Notes: generated by a model not told the origin, from the sequence alone. A stretch of DNA of 40,916 bases from Methylophaga sp. (GCA_024636315.1 JAGXHJ010000057.1:1-40916); one strand, 5' to 3'; positions 8,524-18,076 are shown, numbered from the stretch's first letter. Numbers and translations are program-made.

Positions 8524-9962
8524 GCTGTTCCACCTACTGTTAAACCATCTATTTTTAATGTCGGCTGACCAACACCTACGGGTACACTTTGACCTTCTTT
8601 GCCACAATTACCAACACCACTATCTAACTCTAAATCGTTAGCAACCATACTAATTCTGCTCATTACTTCTGGTCCGTTGCCAATCAAGGTTGCTCCTTTC
8701 ACGGGTCGCGTAATTTTGCCGTTTTCAATCAGATACACTTCACTGGTCGAAAATACAAATTTCCCAGATGTAATATCAACTTGTCCACCACCAAAATTAA
8801 CCGCGTAAATACCTTTTTTGACTGAGGCAATAACCTCTTCAGGCTCGTGTTCACCAGGCAACATATAAGTATTTGTCATACGAGGCATAGGTAAATGAGC
8901 ATAAGATTCACGTCGACCGTTGCCTGTGCTCTGGCTACCCATCAAACGTGCATTGTGTTTATCTTGCATATAACCGGTTAACTTACCTTTCTCAATGAGG
9001 GTCGTTTTTTCTGTTGGCACACCTTCATCATCAATCGACAATGAACCTCGGCGATCTTGCAAGGTGCCATCATCCACAACCGTGCATAATGGTGAAGCCA
9101 CCATCTCGCCCATTTTGCCAGAAAAGGCTGAGCTACCACGACGGTTAAAGTCACCCTCTAAACCATGTCCAACGGCTTCATGCAACAAGACACCTGGCCA
9201 ACCAGAAGCAAGCACTACAGTCATATTACCTGCTGGAGCATCAACGGCTTCCAAATTCACTAAGGCTTGGCGTACCGCTTCTTTAGCATAATTGATGGGT
9301 AAATCGTTATCTTGAAAATAACGATAATCTAAACGTCGACCGCCACCAGCACTGCCTCGTTCACGTCGCCCCTTGGACTCCACAATGACCGATACGTTCA
9401 TCCTTATTAAAGGTCGAATATCAGCGGCAAATGTCCCATCACTGGCGGCAACCAGTACAGTGTCTAAACCACCCGCTAGACTTACACTAACTTGGGTAAC
9501 GCGCGGATCAGCGGCTCGCGCTGCGGCATCAGCTTGGTGTAATAAAGCGAGTTTTTCCTCAACAGTCAACACTGCTAAAGGATCTGTTTCGGCATAAAAT
9601 TTAGGTGCAACTGTACGTTTCCATGCTTGTACACTTCCATCAGCACCCTGACGTGAAATAGCCCGTGCAGCTTTCGCCGCATCCTGCAATGCCGGTAAAA
9701 TCAAATCATCGGAATACGCAAAACCAGTTTTTTCGCCGCTACAGGCTCTAACACCAACGCCTTGTTCAATATGGTAGCCGCCATCTTTGATAATGCCATC
9801 TTCTAACAACCAATTTTCTTGGCGTGATTGCTGGAAATAAAGATCTGCATAATCAACGCCACGGCCCATAGTTAAGGCGAGTGTCTGTTCTAAATTAGCT
9901 TCAACCAATCCAGCAGGTAATAATAATTGTTGGGTTACTTGTTCGATTATAGAATATGTCAT
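8520..9962 (-). CDS. tldD: Metalloprotease TldD
   Basis: 480 residues, matching the 481 of E. coli TldD. TldD forms a heterodimeric zinc peptidase with TldE (PmbA) that acts on unfolded peptides such as the microcin B17 leader and CcdA. The metal-binding [11 protein letters not shown] motif (HExxxH) is intact, and the C-terminal [30 protein letters not shown] region carries the family Cys and GG motifs. The ATG at 9962 is preferred to a TTG three bases upstream. No tldE is visible in the window. In enteric relatives tldD follows yhdP directly; here a plus-strand glutamine synthetase gene intervenes. Confidence 0.97.
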   Translation of the reverse strand: MTYSIIEQVTQQLLLPAGLVEANLEQTLALTMGRGVDYADLYFQQSRQENWLLEDGIIKDGGYHIEQGVGVRACSGEKTGFAYSDDLILPALQDAAKAARAISRQGADGSVQAWKRTVAPKFYAETDPLAVLTVEEKLALLHQADAAARAADPRVTQVSVSLAGGLDTVLVAASDGTFAADIRPLIRMNVSVIVESKGRRERGSAGGGRRLDYRYFQDNDLPINYAKEAVRQALVNLEAVDAPAGNMTVVLASGWPGVLLHEAVGHGLEGDFNRRGSSAFSGKMGEMVASPLCTVVDDGTLQDRRGSLSIDDEGVPTEKTTLIEKGKLTGYMQDKHNARLMGSQSTGNGRRESYAHLPMPRMTNTYMLPGEHEPEEVIASVKKGIYAVNFGGGQVDITSGKFVFSTSEVYLIENGKITRPVKGATLIGNGPEVMSRISMVANDLELDSGVGNCGKEGQSVPVGVGQPTLKIDGLTVGGTA

Positions 9963-10057
9963 CAATTGATTGCTTTACGTTACAAGGTTATAGATCATAC
10001 CAGATCTAATACCTAGCGACTTTATTGGGACTTCATTAGCCATTGTTTATTCCGGCA

Positions 10058-10104
10058 AGTGAAGCACTAAAAAGGTGCGTTACGCACCTTTTTAGTGCTT
10101 CACT
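10058..10104. promoter_or_regulatory. 47-bp palindrome containing two mirrored NtrC-binding sites
   Basis: Two perfect 22-base arms around a TTA centre. Each arm contains a 15-base NtrC-like site: GCACTAAAAAGGTGC (10064-10078) and its mirror GCACCTTTTTAGTGC (10084-10098). Both fit GCACYA-N3-TGGTGC with one mismatch and resemble the E. coli glnA enhancer sites. Their centres are 20 bp apart, about two helical turns, which would allow cooperative binding of two NtrC dimers. They lie 75 and 95 bp upstream of the -24 element at 10166. The core could also fold as a terminator hairpin (AAAAA-stem-TTTTT), but no gene ends near it: both neighbours read away. Confidence 0.72.
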
Positions 10105-10163
10105 CTAAGACTTATTGTTCATAACCCTCGGCTAAATTAGCCAAGTTAAACATTCTAAAATTG

Positions 10164-10180
10164 ATGGTCTGGTTATTGCT
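10164..10180 (+). promoter_or_regulatory. Sigma-54 promoter of the type III glutamine synthetase gene
   Basis: ATGGTCTGGTTATTGCT has GG (10166-10167) and GC (10178-10179) separated by exactly ten bases, a perfect TTGCT -12 element and TGG at -24. The predicted start is near 10191, leaving an untranslated leader of about 180 bases. The paired NtrC-like sites would fall near -120 and -100. Read by eye; no scoring matrix was run. Confidence 0.72.
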
Positions 10181-10239
10181 TGTTCTCTCGGTGAAGCGTC
10201 TAGTTGTGATTTAACTCGCCCAGATTATGAATACCTGAG

Positions 10240-10271
10240 CTATTGTTCTGCGAATACAGACAATAGTTTTT
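10240..10271 (+). terminator. Terminator-like hairpin in the glutamine synthetase leader
   Basis: CTATTGTTCTG pairs with CAGACAATAG around a CGAATA loop, with one bulged T, and is followed by five T residues. The stem is AT-rich, so termination would be partial. It lies between the predicted sigma-54 start (about 10191) and the start codon at 10374, where it could act as an attenuator. No known glutamine riboswitch sequence was recognised in this leader. Confidence 0.4.
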
Positions 10272-10373
10272 AACATAAATTCAAGCGACTATAAGTCGAT
10301 GACTATTACTGAAGTAATCAACACTGAAAATTCCAATTTATTTAATACTATTAATGTAGTCGAGGAAAAAACA

Positions 10374-12548
10374 ATGAGTGGAAATGAATCCCGCATTCAA
10401 GCAATTCACCAAATAACAAACCGTGAAACAATGTCCGTTAAAACACCTAAACCTTTAGATAAAATCTGGGCAACAGATGTATTTAACTTGGCTAAAATGG
10501 AAGAATCATTATCTAAAACAGCCTTCAAAGCCATGAAAAACACGGTAAAAACTGGTGCGCCACTTGATGCTGCAACGGCCGAAGTAGTTGCCGCCGCAAT
10601 GAAAGAATGGGCCCTATCTAAAGGTGTCAAATTCTTTTCACATATTTTCTATCCGATGACTAACATCACAGCTGAAAAACACGATGGTTTTATCATTAGT
10701 GATTCAGAGGGTAAGGCGATTACTGAATTTTCTAGTAGCCTTTTAATTAAAGGCGAACCGGATGGTTCTTCATTCCCTAACGGTAGTATTCGTATGACCA
10801 ACGCTGCCCGTGGTTATACTGCGTGGGATCCAACCAGCCCTGTCTACATCATGCATACCGATAACGGCTCAACTTTAATGATTCCAAGTGTTTTCATGTC
10901 ATGGACAGGTGAAGCGCTCGATAAAAAAATTCCATTACTACGCTCTATTGATGCAATGAATAAGGCAGGCAACAAAGTCTTATCACTCATGGGCGAAACT
11001 GAAATCGCACCATTAAATTCAAGTTGTGGTGCTGAGCAAGAATATTTCCTTGTCGATAGCAACTTTGCTAACAGCCGTCCTGATTTATTGCTAGCTGGTC
11101 GTACTTTATTTGGTGCCTCACCAGCAAAAGGTCAACAGTTTGATGACCATTATTTTGGTACTATCCCTGCCCGCGTTCAAGTATTCATGCAAGACTATGA
11201 AGATCAATTATATCGCCTAGGTATTCCAGCTAAAACTCACCACAATGAAGTTGCACCAGGTCAGTTTGAAATTGCACCCTATTTTGAAGCGGCTAATATA
11301 GCAGCAGATCATCAACAATTAATGATGACACTGATGAGAGCGACCGCTAAGAAACATGGCTTCCTTTGTTTGCTTCATGAAAAACCATTTGCCGGAATCA
11401 ATGGTTCAGGTAAGCACGTGAACTGGTCGGTAGGTAATGCAACTCAAGGTAACCTACTTGATCCAGGTAAAACGCCACATGATAACTTAAACTTCTTATT
11501 ATTCTGTGGTGCAGTTATTCGTGGTGTTCATAAATACGGACCATTATTACGTGCCGTTATTGCGTCAGCTGCTAATGACCATCGCTTAGGTGCTAATGAA
11601 GCTCCTCCAGCGATTCTATCGGTCTATCTTGGTGACCAACTTGAAAAAGTTTTCCAAGATATCAAAGATGGCAAAATTACTAGCTCACAATCTGGTGGCA
11701 CCATGGATCTTGGTTTGTCACAAATTCTTAATTTTGAACGTGATCCTGGTGATCGTAATCGCACATCACCATTCGCATTCACAGGTAACCGATTTGAGTT
11801 CCGCGCAGTAGGTTCATCACAATCTGTTTCTGGTCCATTGGTGGCGATGAATACTATGCTAGCCGATTCACTTAGTTGGATCGCTGACAAACTAGAAGCT
11901 GAATTGAAAAAAGGCACTAAACAACCAGATGCTGTTGTAGCGGTACTGAAAGAGTTAATGGACCTTCATGGCAATGTCATCTTTGGTGGTGATGGTTATT
12001 CATCAGAGTGGCATGAGAAAGCAGTTTCTGAACGTGGTTTGCAAAATATACCTACAACGGCTGATGCCTTACCAGCATTGCGTGAAGACTATATCAAAAC
12101 ATTGTTTGAGAGCACGGGTGTTTTATCACCTATCGAGCTTGCAAGTCGTTATGAAGTCTATGCAGAGCAATATATTTTATCGATTGAAGTAGAAGCCAAA
12201 CTCGTTATCGACATGGCTAAAACATTAATTTATCCTGCGGCAATTGGTTACCTTGCTGAACTATCAATAACCAATTCAAGTATGGCTGAAATGGGTATTG
12301 AGCTTGATAACTCGGTCGCCAAAAAAGTCGCAGAAGAATCAAATGCAATGATAGCTGCGATAGCTAAACTTAGCGAAGCGATAGAAAAACATGACTTTGC
12401 AACGATGGAAGAGCACATGCAATTCTGTGCCAACGTTATCCTTATTTTGATGAGCAAAGTTCGCTTGCATGCGGATATTCTAGAAACAGAAGTAGCTGAC
12501 GAATTATGGCCGCTACCGAAATACCAAGAGATGCTGTTTATCAAGTAA
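10374..12548 (+). CDS. glnN: Glutamine synthetase type III
   Basis: 724 residues, the size of GSIII enzymes of cyanobacteria and Bacteroides and much larger than GlnA. Family blocks seen: GEPDGSSFPNGSIR, CGAEQEYFLVD, KTHHNEVAPGQFEIAP, HEKPFAGINGSGKHVNWS and NRTSPFAFTGNRFEFRAVGSSQSVSGP. The start at 10374 (MSGNESR) is favoured by GAGGA eight bases upstream and by length; the ORF extends in frame to 10299. GSIII makes glutamine from ammonium and is often a nitrogen-starvation or backup enzyme that lacks the adenylylation loop of GlnA. Upstream NtrC-like sites and a sigma-54 promoter predict induction by nitrogen limitation. It is on the opposite strand to its neighbours, between yhdP and tldD, and is a candidate inserted gene. 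Confidence 0.95.
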   Translation: MSGNESRIQAIHQITNRETMSVKTPKPLDKIWATDVFNLAKMEESLSKTAFKAMKNTVKTGAPLDAATAEVVAAAMKEWALSKGVKFFSHIFYPMTNITAEKHDGFIISDSEGKAITEFSSSLLIKGEPDGSSFPNGSIRMTNAARGYTAWDPTSPVYIMHTDNGSTLMIPSVFMSWTGEALDKKIPLLRSIDAMNKAGNKVLSLMGETEIAPLNSSCGAEQEYFLVDSNFANSRPDLLLAGRTLFGASPAKGQQFDDHYFGTIPARVQVFMQDYEDQLYRLGIPAKTHHNEVAPGQFEIAPYFEAANIAADHQQLMMTLMRATAKKHGFLCLLHEKPFAGINGSGKHVNWSVGNATQGNLLDPGKTPHDNLNFLLFCGAVIRGVHKYGPLLRAVIASAANDHRLGANEAPPAILSVYLGDQLEKVFQDIKDGKITSSQSGGTMDLGLSQILNFERDPGDRNRTSPFAFTGNRFEFRAVGSSQSVSGPLVAMNTMLADSLSWIADKLEAELKKGTKQPDAVVAVLKELMDLHGNVIFGGDGYSSEWHEKAVSERGLQNIPTTADALPALREDYIKTLFESTGVLSPIELASRYEVYAEQYILSIEVEAKLVIDMAKTLIYPAAIGYLAELSITNSSMAEMGIELDNSVAKKVAEESNAMIAAIAKLSEAIEKHDFATMEEHMQFCANVILILMSKVRLHADILETEVADELWPLPKYQEMLFIK

Positions 12549-12565
12549 TCCTGACAAACAATATC

Positions 12566-12598
12566 AAAAAAGGCCGCTTAGTTAAGCGGCCTTTTTTT
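12566..12598. terminator. Bidirectional rho-independent terminator between glnN and yhdP
   Basis: GGCCGCTTA-GT-TAAGCGGCC with six A residues before and seven T residues after, 18 bases past the glnN stop. The A- and T-runs make it usable from both sides, though the yhdP gene ends about 180 bp away. The stretch between the terminator and the yhdP stop at 12783 contains no recognisable gene. Confidence 0.93.
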
Positions 12599-12782
12599 AA
12601 TGATGAAAAGTCATACGGCCTGAACAAATTAGCATTATTTTAATATGATATAGAGCGCGACCAGTGACAGGCATAATTCATGTTAACTATTAGGTGCTAC
12701 TAGCCCTTAAGCATCGAAAAGATTCACCTCATCCGGCTCGTGAGTTTCAGCCACAGATTAAGATAGATACTAGCGGTCATCC

Positions 12783-15700
12783 TCAGGGTGTTAAGGGTTT
12801 AGCAATAGTTAAGTCAGGAGAATCCCAAGGCCCAGTTAAGTAATAATTATAACTAATCAAATTAACGATATTTTTATCAAACAGCGCACCAGCCAACTTA
12901 TCAACCAACAATATGGCAGTACCCACCCCCAAGCCGATCGGGCCAGCGGCAACGGCGCCAGCAAGCGGCAAGGTTGAAGAGACATTAGGCGTTATCGTCA
13001 CCGTTTGATTATATTTTTGATTAATTAAATCAACGGGACCCACCATCTTAATGGTCGCTGAAGATCCCTTTAAGACAAAATCATTTGTTACCGCTTGGCC
13101 ATTAGCAAATTTGAATGACCCTTTTATCGAACTAAAGTAGAAGCCATTAGAAAATAAATCACTAAAGTCTAAAGACAAACGTCTGGGTAAAGCAGCAATG
13201 CTCATCAGACCAAATATTCGACCAGCAGCACCAGGCTCAACATCCTTAAGCTTGCCCTTACCTAATGAGACATTGAGTGATCCATTCAATATTCCAGCAC
13301 TTACTGCCAGCGGATTATCGGGCCAAGATAAGTCTGCTAATAAATAGACATCATCAGCATCTACTGCCTGTTGATAATCAAAACTTGCCAACAAGCCAGC
13401 TAAGTCATCACTATTCGCCTGAACTTTAAAATGTGATTGATCGCCGCTTGCTGTTTGTCGCCACTCACCTATAGTTATTGATGCCGTGAATTCTTTCGAT
13501 ATTAACGTTCCCATATCTAATAACCATGCATTAACCATTCTATGGCCACGTAGCTGTAATTTACCTAAAACCATATCATTGACGACTAATGACCCGATGG
13601 TAAGCTCCATACTAGGCCACAAAAATTTAGCCTGTTCATCGGTTATCTGTTGCGTCTTATCTGATTTTGGCAACGCTATTATCAATTTATCTAGCTCAAC
13701 CTTTAATGCCGTAGCACCACTATTAAAATCAGTGGGCCAGTAAATCGTACCTTTCGATTGCGAGCTATTAATATTTGCACGCCAACCTTGATCCTCTTTT
13801 TTTGCTGAGATCGTTAAATCGGTAAACTGCTGATTAAATCCCGTCAACTTGCCTACTTTTAGAACCGTATCATTCATACTACTGATAAATGAATTGTCAC
13901 TTTGATGACTATACTGTTTCGACCATTCATACCACTTATCTAATGATAATTCAGCTAATTCACCACGTAGCCTGACGCCATGATTTGGTAGCTCAGCTCG
14001 TCCTAGACCAAGATTAATTTCTCCGCGCCAGGTCTTGTCACTAGGAGCTAAGATTGCATTCAAGAACTGTCCATATTCAATAGAATAGATTTGCAGATTA
14101 TCGTTTTGTTGTTTGAGCGAGGCACTAAAATTCTTGATGTTTTTACTCGTTTTGCCATAAGGTTCAGGCAAATTAATTTCAATGCCTTTTAAATCAGACT
14201 CTACAGAAGCATCAATATTAAATTCACCTATCGCTTTTTCTGATATGACAACATTCACTTCATAAGCGGTTTTGCCTGCTATAAATTTAGGCATTGTTTT
14301 GGTCAGATTTTTTTCAATTTGCTGTGTTGAAACCTGTCCGCTTGCTGACACAATTGTCACATCATCTTTTGGTGTGACATTTATATTTACCTGCTCGTCA
14401 AATACACTCGCATTGATATCCTGAGCAGTCACGCCACTATTAGTGAAGTTTAATTTGCCATTAATTTTTGACATCACCAGTTCGGGAATAGATTTGGCCT
14501 GTAGCTGACTATCAATGAAACTGACAGATCCAGAGGCTTCGGTGGCATCTGTATCAGCTAAAGGCACCATCAAATCTAACTTAATATTACTAGCGCCTTG
14601 GGCATTGGTAGCATCTGCCATACTGCCAAAACGTTGTTTCAACTGACTATTTTTTAAAAAAAGTAAGGCATTAGCTGTTGTGCCAGCTAACGTTCCTACC
14701 GTTCGCAATATCGGTTCGTCTTCAAGTAATTTATTAATCGTTGTCGTGACATCAATAAAATTAAATCCAGATATCTTGCCATGCTGACTTTTAATAATAA
14801 GGTCATTACCTGATCCTGTAATTACCCCACTAACATCAACTAAATCAGGCCATTCCGATGCATAATGCAATTGCACATTTTCTGCTTGCAGTGTCATTTT
14901 AAACTGACCTTTATCGGGTTCAGCGTCATAAGGGAAGGCGGCTAAATCTCCTTTTAACTCAATAGTGCCATCAATGATATTGCCCGCTACAAAAGCTTTT
15001 TTTGACCATTGTTTAAAACTATCACTTAATATTTTTTGCGGCACATAAGCTTGCCAACGATTAACGACCACATCTTGCATGGTGATTTTCAGGTCATTAG
15101 TCACCTTGCCATCACTCGCGTGTTGCACACGACCATCGAACTGGATACTTAAATCATCATTCCATAACCGTAAAGCGCTGCTTTGTAATGTCCAGAACTG
15201 GTCTTGTTGCCGTAAATTTAACTCCCCTGTTACTGAATCAAAAAATATCGCATCGTCTAACCATGTTTCAGGATAAAGAGTAACTTGGTGGCTATCTAAT
15301 TTAAGATTAGCAATCCCCTCTTGCCAATTTATAGATGCAGTTAAACCCGTTACGCCCGGATAATTTTGCCACGGTAACACCACACCATCTCGAACATTAA
15401 ATGCTAATTTCGTTAAGCCTCCTGCTACAGAATATTGCAAATTAAAACTATCCACGTCGCCGGCAGGCTGTTGCATCCTAATGATTTCTGGTGATTGGCC
15501 ACTTAAAGAAGCCACGGCAGTAATATCGCTTAAGCGCAGATAATTACTGGTGATTATCCAATCATTTTCTTGCTGTTTGTTAATGCTAAATTCTGTTGTC
15601 GGCCACTCGTCACCATTCATCTTAAGTTGAATGTCATGACCGGATACTTGCCATGATTGTCCTTGCTGCTGCCAATCAAATTGGCCCATCAAATGCTCAA

Positions 15701-16604
15701 TCAATACTGGAGCATAGGCCACCTTCTCTTGTTTAGAAACCAATTCTGTCTGCGTTAAATCTAAGTTTGTTTTAATCGCTGCTATGGTGTCGCCCACGCC
15801 ATTAGCTGAAATATTTGCGGTTAAATGTCCGCGTTGAACCCCAAGATCTTGCCAGGTAATCTGTTGGGGAAATGCTGCCAAGTTCAAATCATCAAGCTGT
15901 GCCTGCCACCGCCACGAACTCGCTGGTAAATCATTCGAATCCAACAGCCATTGCCCTGAAAATTGGACATTAGTCCCTAAAGTGGTCGGTAAGCGTAGCG
16001 AGCCCGACGTCATCCATTTTGCTGAGCGATGGCTTAAGTCGGCATCAATAAGCTGATAAGTACCAGAGTAAGCTTCATTTAGCTTGTCACTATAATCAAT
16101 TGTAACGGCATGTAATCGAACACGATTGAGTAAGTTTAACCAGCTTGCCCAATCTATAATCAGCGGAGCTGACTGTGGCGATGAATTAAGGCCTTGCAGT
16201 TGGAATTGTCCAGTCTGATCACGAGCGATGGCCATCTGTAAGCCGGTTAATGACAAATCATTTAACACTGGTTCACCACGTTGTAAGCTAGCGAGCAAAT
16301 CTAAACCGACATAAATTGATTTAATACTCAACAATTCAGTCTTATTATCTTGCCTAAGTACAGTAATTCTATCGACTTGTAATTTAGGTTTTAGATCAAT
16401 CCAGCTCAAACCAGCGTCACCAATTTCAACTGGATAACCCAATTTGTTGCCGACCCAAACCGCAATTTCATCTTGGCGTTTATCTACCGCATCTGCCAGC
16501 CAATAAACGGCGCCCACCAGCAACATCAGCGCTGTAGTTAGAATAATCAGTAAATAAGCAACTTGTTTGCTTGCGATATGTAAACCGCGCAGAAAAACCG
16601 ACAT
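12783..16604 (-). CDS. yhdP: YhdP family AsmA-like envelope protein (DUF3971)
   Basis: 1273 residues, close to the 1266 of E. coli YhdP. One N-terminal membrane anchor (VAYLLIILTTALMLLVGAVYWLA, about residues 13-35) precedes a very long periplasmic beta-rich region. The start of that region (WVGNKLGYPVEIGDAGLSW) and the C-terminal AsmA-like part (GAAGRIFGLMSIAALPRRLSLDFSDLF, then FDKNIVNLISYNYYLTGPWDSP) are family signatures. AsmA-like proteins bridge the periplasm and are implicated in phospholipid transport to the outer membrane. It begins five bases after rng, so maf-rng-yhdP is one operon. Confidence 0.96.
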   Translation of the reverse strand: MSVFLRGLHIASKQVAYLLIILTTALMLLVGAVYWLADAVDKRQDEIAVWVGNKLGYPVEIGDAGLSWIDLKPKLQVDRITVLRQDNKTELLSIKSIYVGLDLLASLQRGEPVLNDLSLTGLQMAIARDQTGQFQLQGLNSSPQSAPLIIDWASWLNLLNRVRLHAVTIDYSDKLNEAYSGTYQLIDADLSHRSAKWMTSGSLRLPTTLGTNVQFSGQWLLDSNDLPASSWRWQAQLDDLNLAAFPQQITWQDLGVQRGHLTANISANGVGDTIAAIKTNLDLTQTELVSKQEKVAYAPVLIEHLMGQFDWQQQGQSWQVSGHDIQLKMNGDEWPTTEFSINKQQENDWIITSNYLRLSDITAVASLSGQSPEIIRMQQPAGDVDSFNLQYSVAGGLTKLAFNVRDGVVLPWQNYPGVTGLTASINWQEGIANLKLDSHQVTLYPETWLDDAIFFDSVTGELNLRQQDQFWTLQSSALRLWNDDLSIQFDGRVQHASDGKVTNDLKITMQDVVVNRWQAYVPQKILSDSFKQWSKKAFVAGNIIDGTIELKGDLAAFPYDAEPDKGQFKMTLQAENVQLHYASEWPDLVDVSGVITGSGNDLIIKSQHGKISGFNFIDVTTTINKLLEDEPILRTVGTLAGTTANALLFLKNSQLKQRFGSMADATNAQGASNIKLDLMVPLADTDATEASGSVSFIDSQLQAKSIPELVMSKINGKLNFTNSGVTAQDINASVFDEQVNINVTPKDDVTIVSASGQVSTQQIEKNLTKTMPKFIAGKTAYEVNVVISEKAIGEFNIDASVESDLKGIEINLPEPYGKTSKNIKNFSASLKQQNDNLQIYSIEYGQFLNAILAPSDKTWRGEINLGLGRAELPNHGVRLRGELAELSLDKWYEWSKQYSHQSDNSFISSMNDTVLKVGKLTGFNQQFTDLTISAKKEDQGWRANINSSQSKGTIYWPTDFNSGATALKVELDKLIIALPKSDKTQQITDEQAKFLWPSMELTIGSLVVNDMVLGKLQLRGHRMVNAWLLDMGTLISKEFTASITIGEWRQTASGDQSHFKVQANSDDLAGLLASFDYQQAVDADDVYLLADLSWPDNPLAVSAGILNGSLNVSLGKGKLKDVEPGAAGRIFGLMSIAALPRRLSLDFSDLFSNGFYFSSIKGSFKFANGQAVTNDFVLKGSSATIKMVGPVDLINQKYNQTVTITPNVSSTLPLAGAVAAGPIGLGVGTAILLVDKLAGALFDKNIVNLISYNYYLTGPWDSPDLTIAKPLTP

Positions 16605-16609
16605 AATTT

Positions 16610-18076
16610 TTACATCAACACCACGTTAAATTGTTCGCGACCATATTGCATTTCACACTGGAACAAAATTGGCTTACCAATGAATTGTTCTAGCTCAGCC
16701 ACATACGTTGAATCTTCATCATTAAGACGGTCAATGACGTCTTGCGATGCCAGCACTAAAAACTGGGTTGTCTCGTATTGTTTAGCTTCGCGGATAATTT
16801 CACGAAAAATTTCATAACATATCGATTCAGCACTTTTTGCATACCCTTTGCCATCACAACAGGGGCAAGGTTCACACAAAATATGGCCCAAACTTTCACG
16901 GGTACGCTTGCGGGTCATTTCGACTAAGCCTAACTCGGAGACCCCACAAATATTATGTCGAGCCCGATCAGATGACATTGCTTTTTCTAAAGCGCGTAAC
17001 ACTTGAGCTCGATGTTCTAGTTCTTCCATATCAATGAAATCAAGAATAATAATACCACCGAGATTACGCACCCTTAATTGGCGGGCGATGGCATGGGCTG
17101 CTTCTAAATTTGTTTTAAATATTGTTTCTTCTAAATTTTTATGGCCGACAAAACCACCAGTATTAACATCAACCGTGGTCATCGCTTCGGTTTGGTCAAA
17201 AATCAAATAGCCGCCTGATTTCAGTGGCACTTTCCGCTCTAATGCTTTGTTTATTTCATCTTCAACACTAAACATATCAAATAACGGTCGATCGCCCTTA
17301 TACCGTTCTAAGCGAGAAGCGCATTCCGGCATAAAACCTTCAGAAAAGCTAAGGGCCTTGTCATAAGCTTCACCTGAATCAATCCTGATCCGATCAATAT
17401 CCGGCGAAAACAAATCACGTAGTGCTCGTAGTGCTAAAGGTAAATCTTCATGTAAAGGTTCACCACATTTTATTTTCGATTTACGCTCACCTAATTTAGC
17501 CCAGAGACGATGCAAAAAATCTAAGTCAGCTAATAGTTCAGCCTCAGTCACGCCTTCGGCAGCCGTCCGTAAAATATAGCCCCCGGCACTGTGTTCTAGT
17601 TGTGATACTAGACAGGACTTCAAACGCGCACGTTCCTCTTCACCTTCAATTTTAAGTGAGACACCAATGCCTTGCGCTTCTGGCATATAAACCAAATAAC
17701 GGGAGGAAACGGATAATTGTGTGGTTAATCGTGCACCTTTACTGCCCATAGGATCTTTGATAACTTGCACCAAAACTTCTTGGCCTTCACGTAATAATGA
17801 GGTTATCGGTGGCACGACCATTTCTTGTAAATCGCCGGTTTGTCCTTTAGGTATCGAAATATCAGAAGCATGTAAAAAAGCCGCACGCGAAAAACCTATT
17901 TCCACAAATGCAGCCTGCATACCAGGTAAGACACGACACACTTTGCCCTTATAGATATTTCCTACTAAACCCCGACTTTCCGTACGCTCAATAAATATCT
18001 CTTGCAACACACCGTTATCTACCACGGCAACGCGTGTTTCACTCGGTGTGACGTTGATTAATATTTCGCTACTCAT
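16610..18076 (-). CDS. rng: Ribonuclease G
   Basis: 488 residues, against 489 in E. coli RNase G, and lacking the long C-terminal scaffold of RNase E. The S1 domain (about residues 35-125) starts GLVGNIYKGKVCRVLPGMQAAFVEIG. The catalytic DNase I-like domain shows TTVDVNTGGFVG and LGGIIILDFIDME with the metal-binding Asp residues. The Zn-link cysteines are probably in CEPCPCCDGKG. It processes 16S rRNA 5' ends and some mRNAs. The ATG at 18076 overlaps the maf stop (ATGA). Confidence 0.97.
   Translation of the reverse strand: MSSEILINVTPSETRVAVVDNGVLQEIFIERTESRGLVGNIYKGKVCRVLPGMQAAFVEIGFSRAAFLHASDISIPKGQTGDLQEMVVPPITSLLREGQEVLVQVIKDPMGSKGARLTTQLSVSSRYLVYMPEAQGIGVSLKIEGEEERARLKSCLVSQLEHSAGGYILRTAAEGVTEAELLADLDFLHRLWAKLGERKSKIKCGEPLHEDLPLALRALRDLFSPDIDRIRIDSGEAYDKALSFSEGFMPECASRLERYKGDRPLFDMFSVEDEINKALERKVPLKSGGYLIFDQTEAMTTVDVNTGGFVGHKNLEETIFKTNLEAAHAIARQLRVRNLGGIIILDFIDMEELEHRAQVLRALEKAMSSDRARHNICGVSELGLVEMTRKRTRESLGHILCEPCPCCDGKGYAKSAESICYEIFREIIREAKQYETTQFLVLASQDVIDRLNDEDSTYVAELEQFIGKPILFQCEMQYGREQFNVVLM

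Noticed and set aside
10058-10104. The palindrome as a plain bidirectional terminator
   Set aside because: Its core has A-run and T-run flanks, but it lies between two divergent genes with no gene ending nearby, and both arms match the NtrC consensus with promoter-appropriate spacing. A secondary terminator role, for example for an unseen small RNA, cannot be excluded.
10130-10142. Palindrome GGCTAAATTAGCC between enhancer and sigma-54 promoter as a regulator site
   Set aside because: Only 6-bp arms and no known operator matched; such short AT-centred palindromes occur by chance. It does not fit an IHF site.
10191-10373. A known glutamine riboswitch in the glnN leader
   Set aside because: I compared the leader with the conserved core of the glnA-type motif as remembered and saw no match; only a simple AT-rich hairpin is visible.
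12599-12782. Small gene between glnN and yhdP
   Set aside because: No open frame with ribosome site or recognisable peptide; read as spacer between convergent genes.
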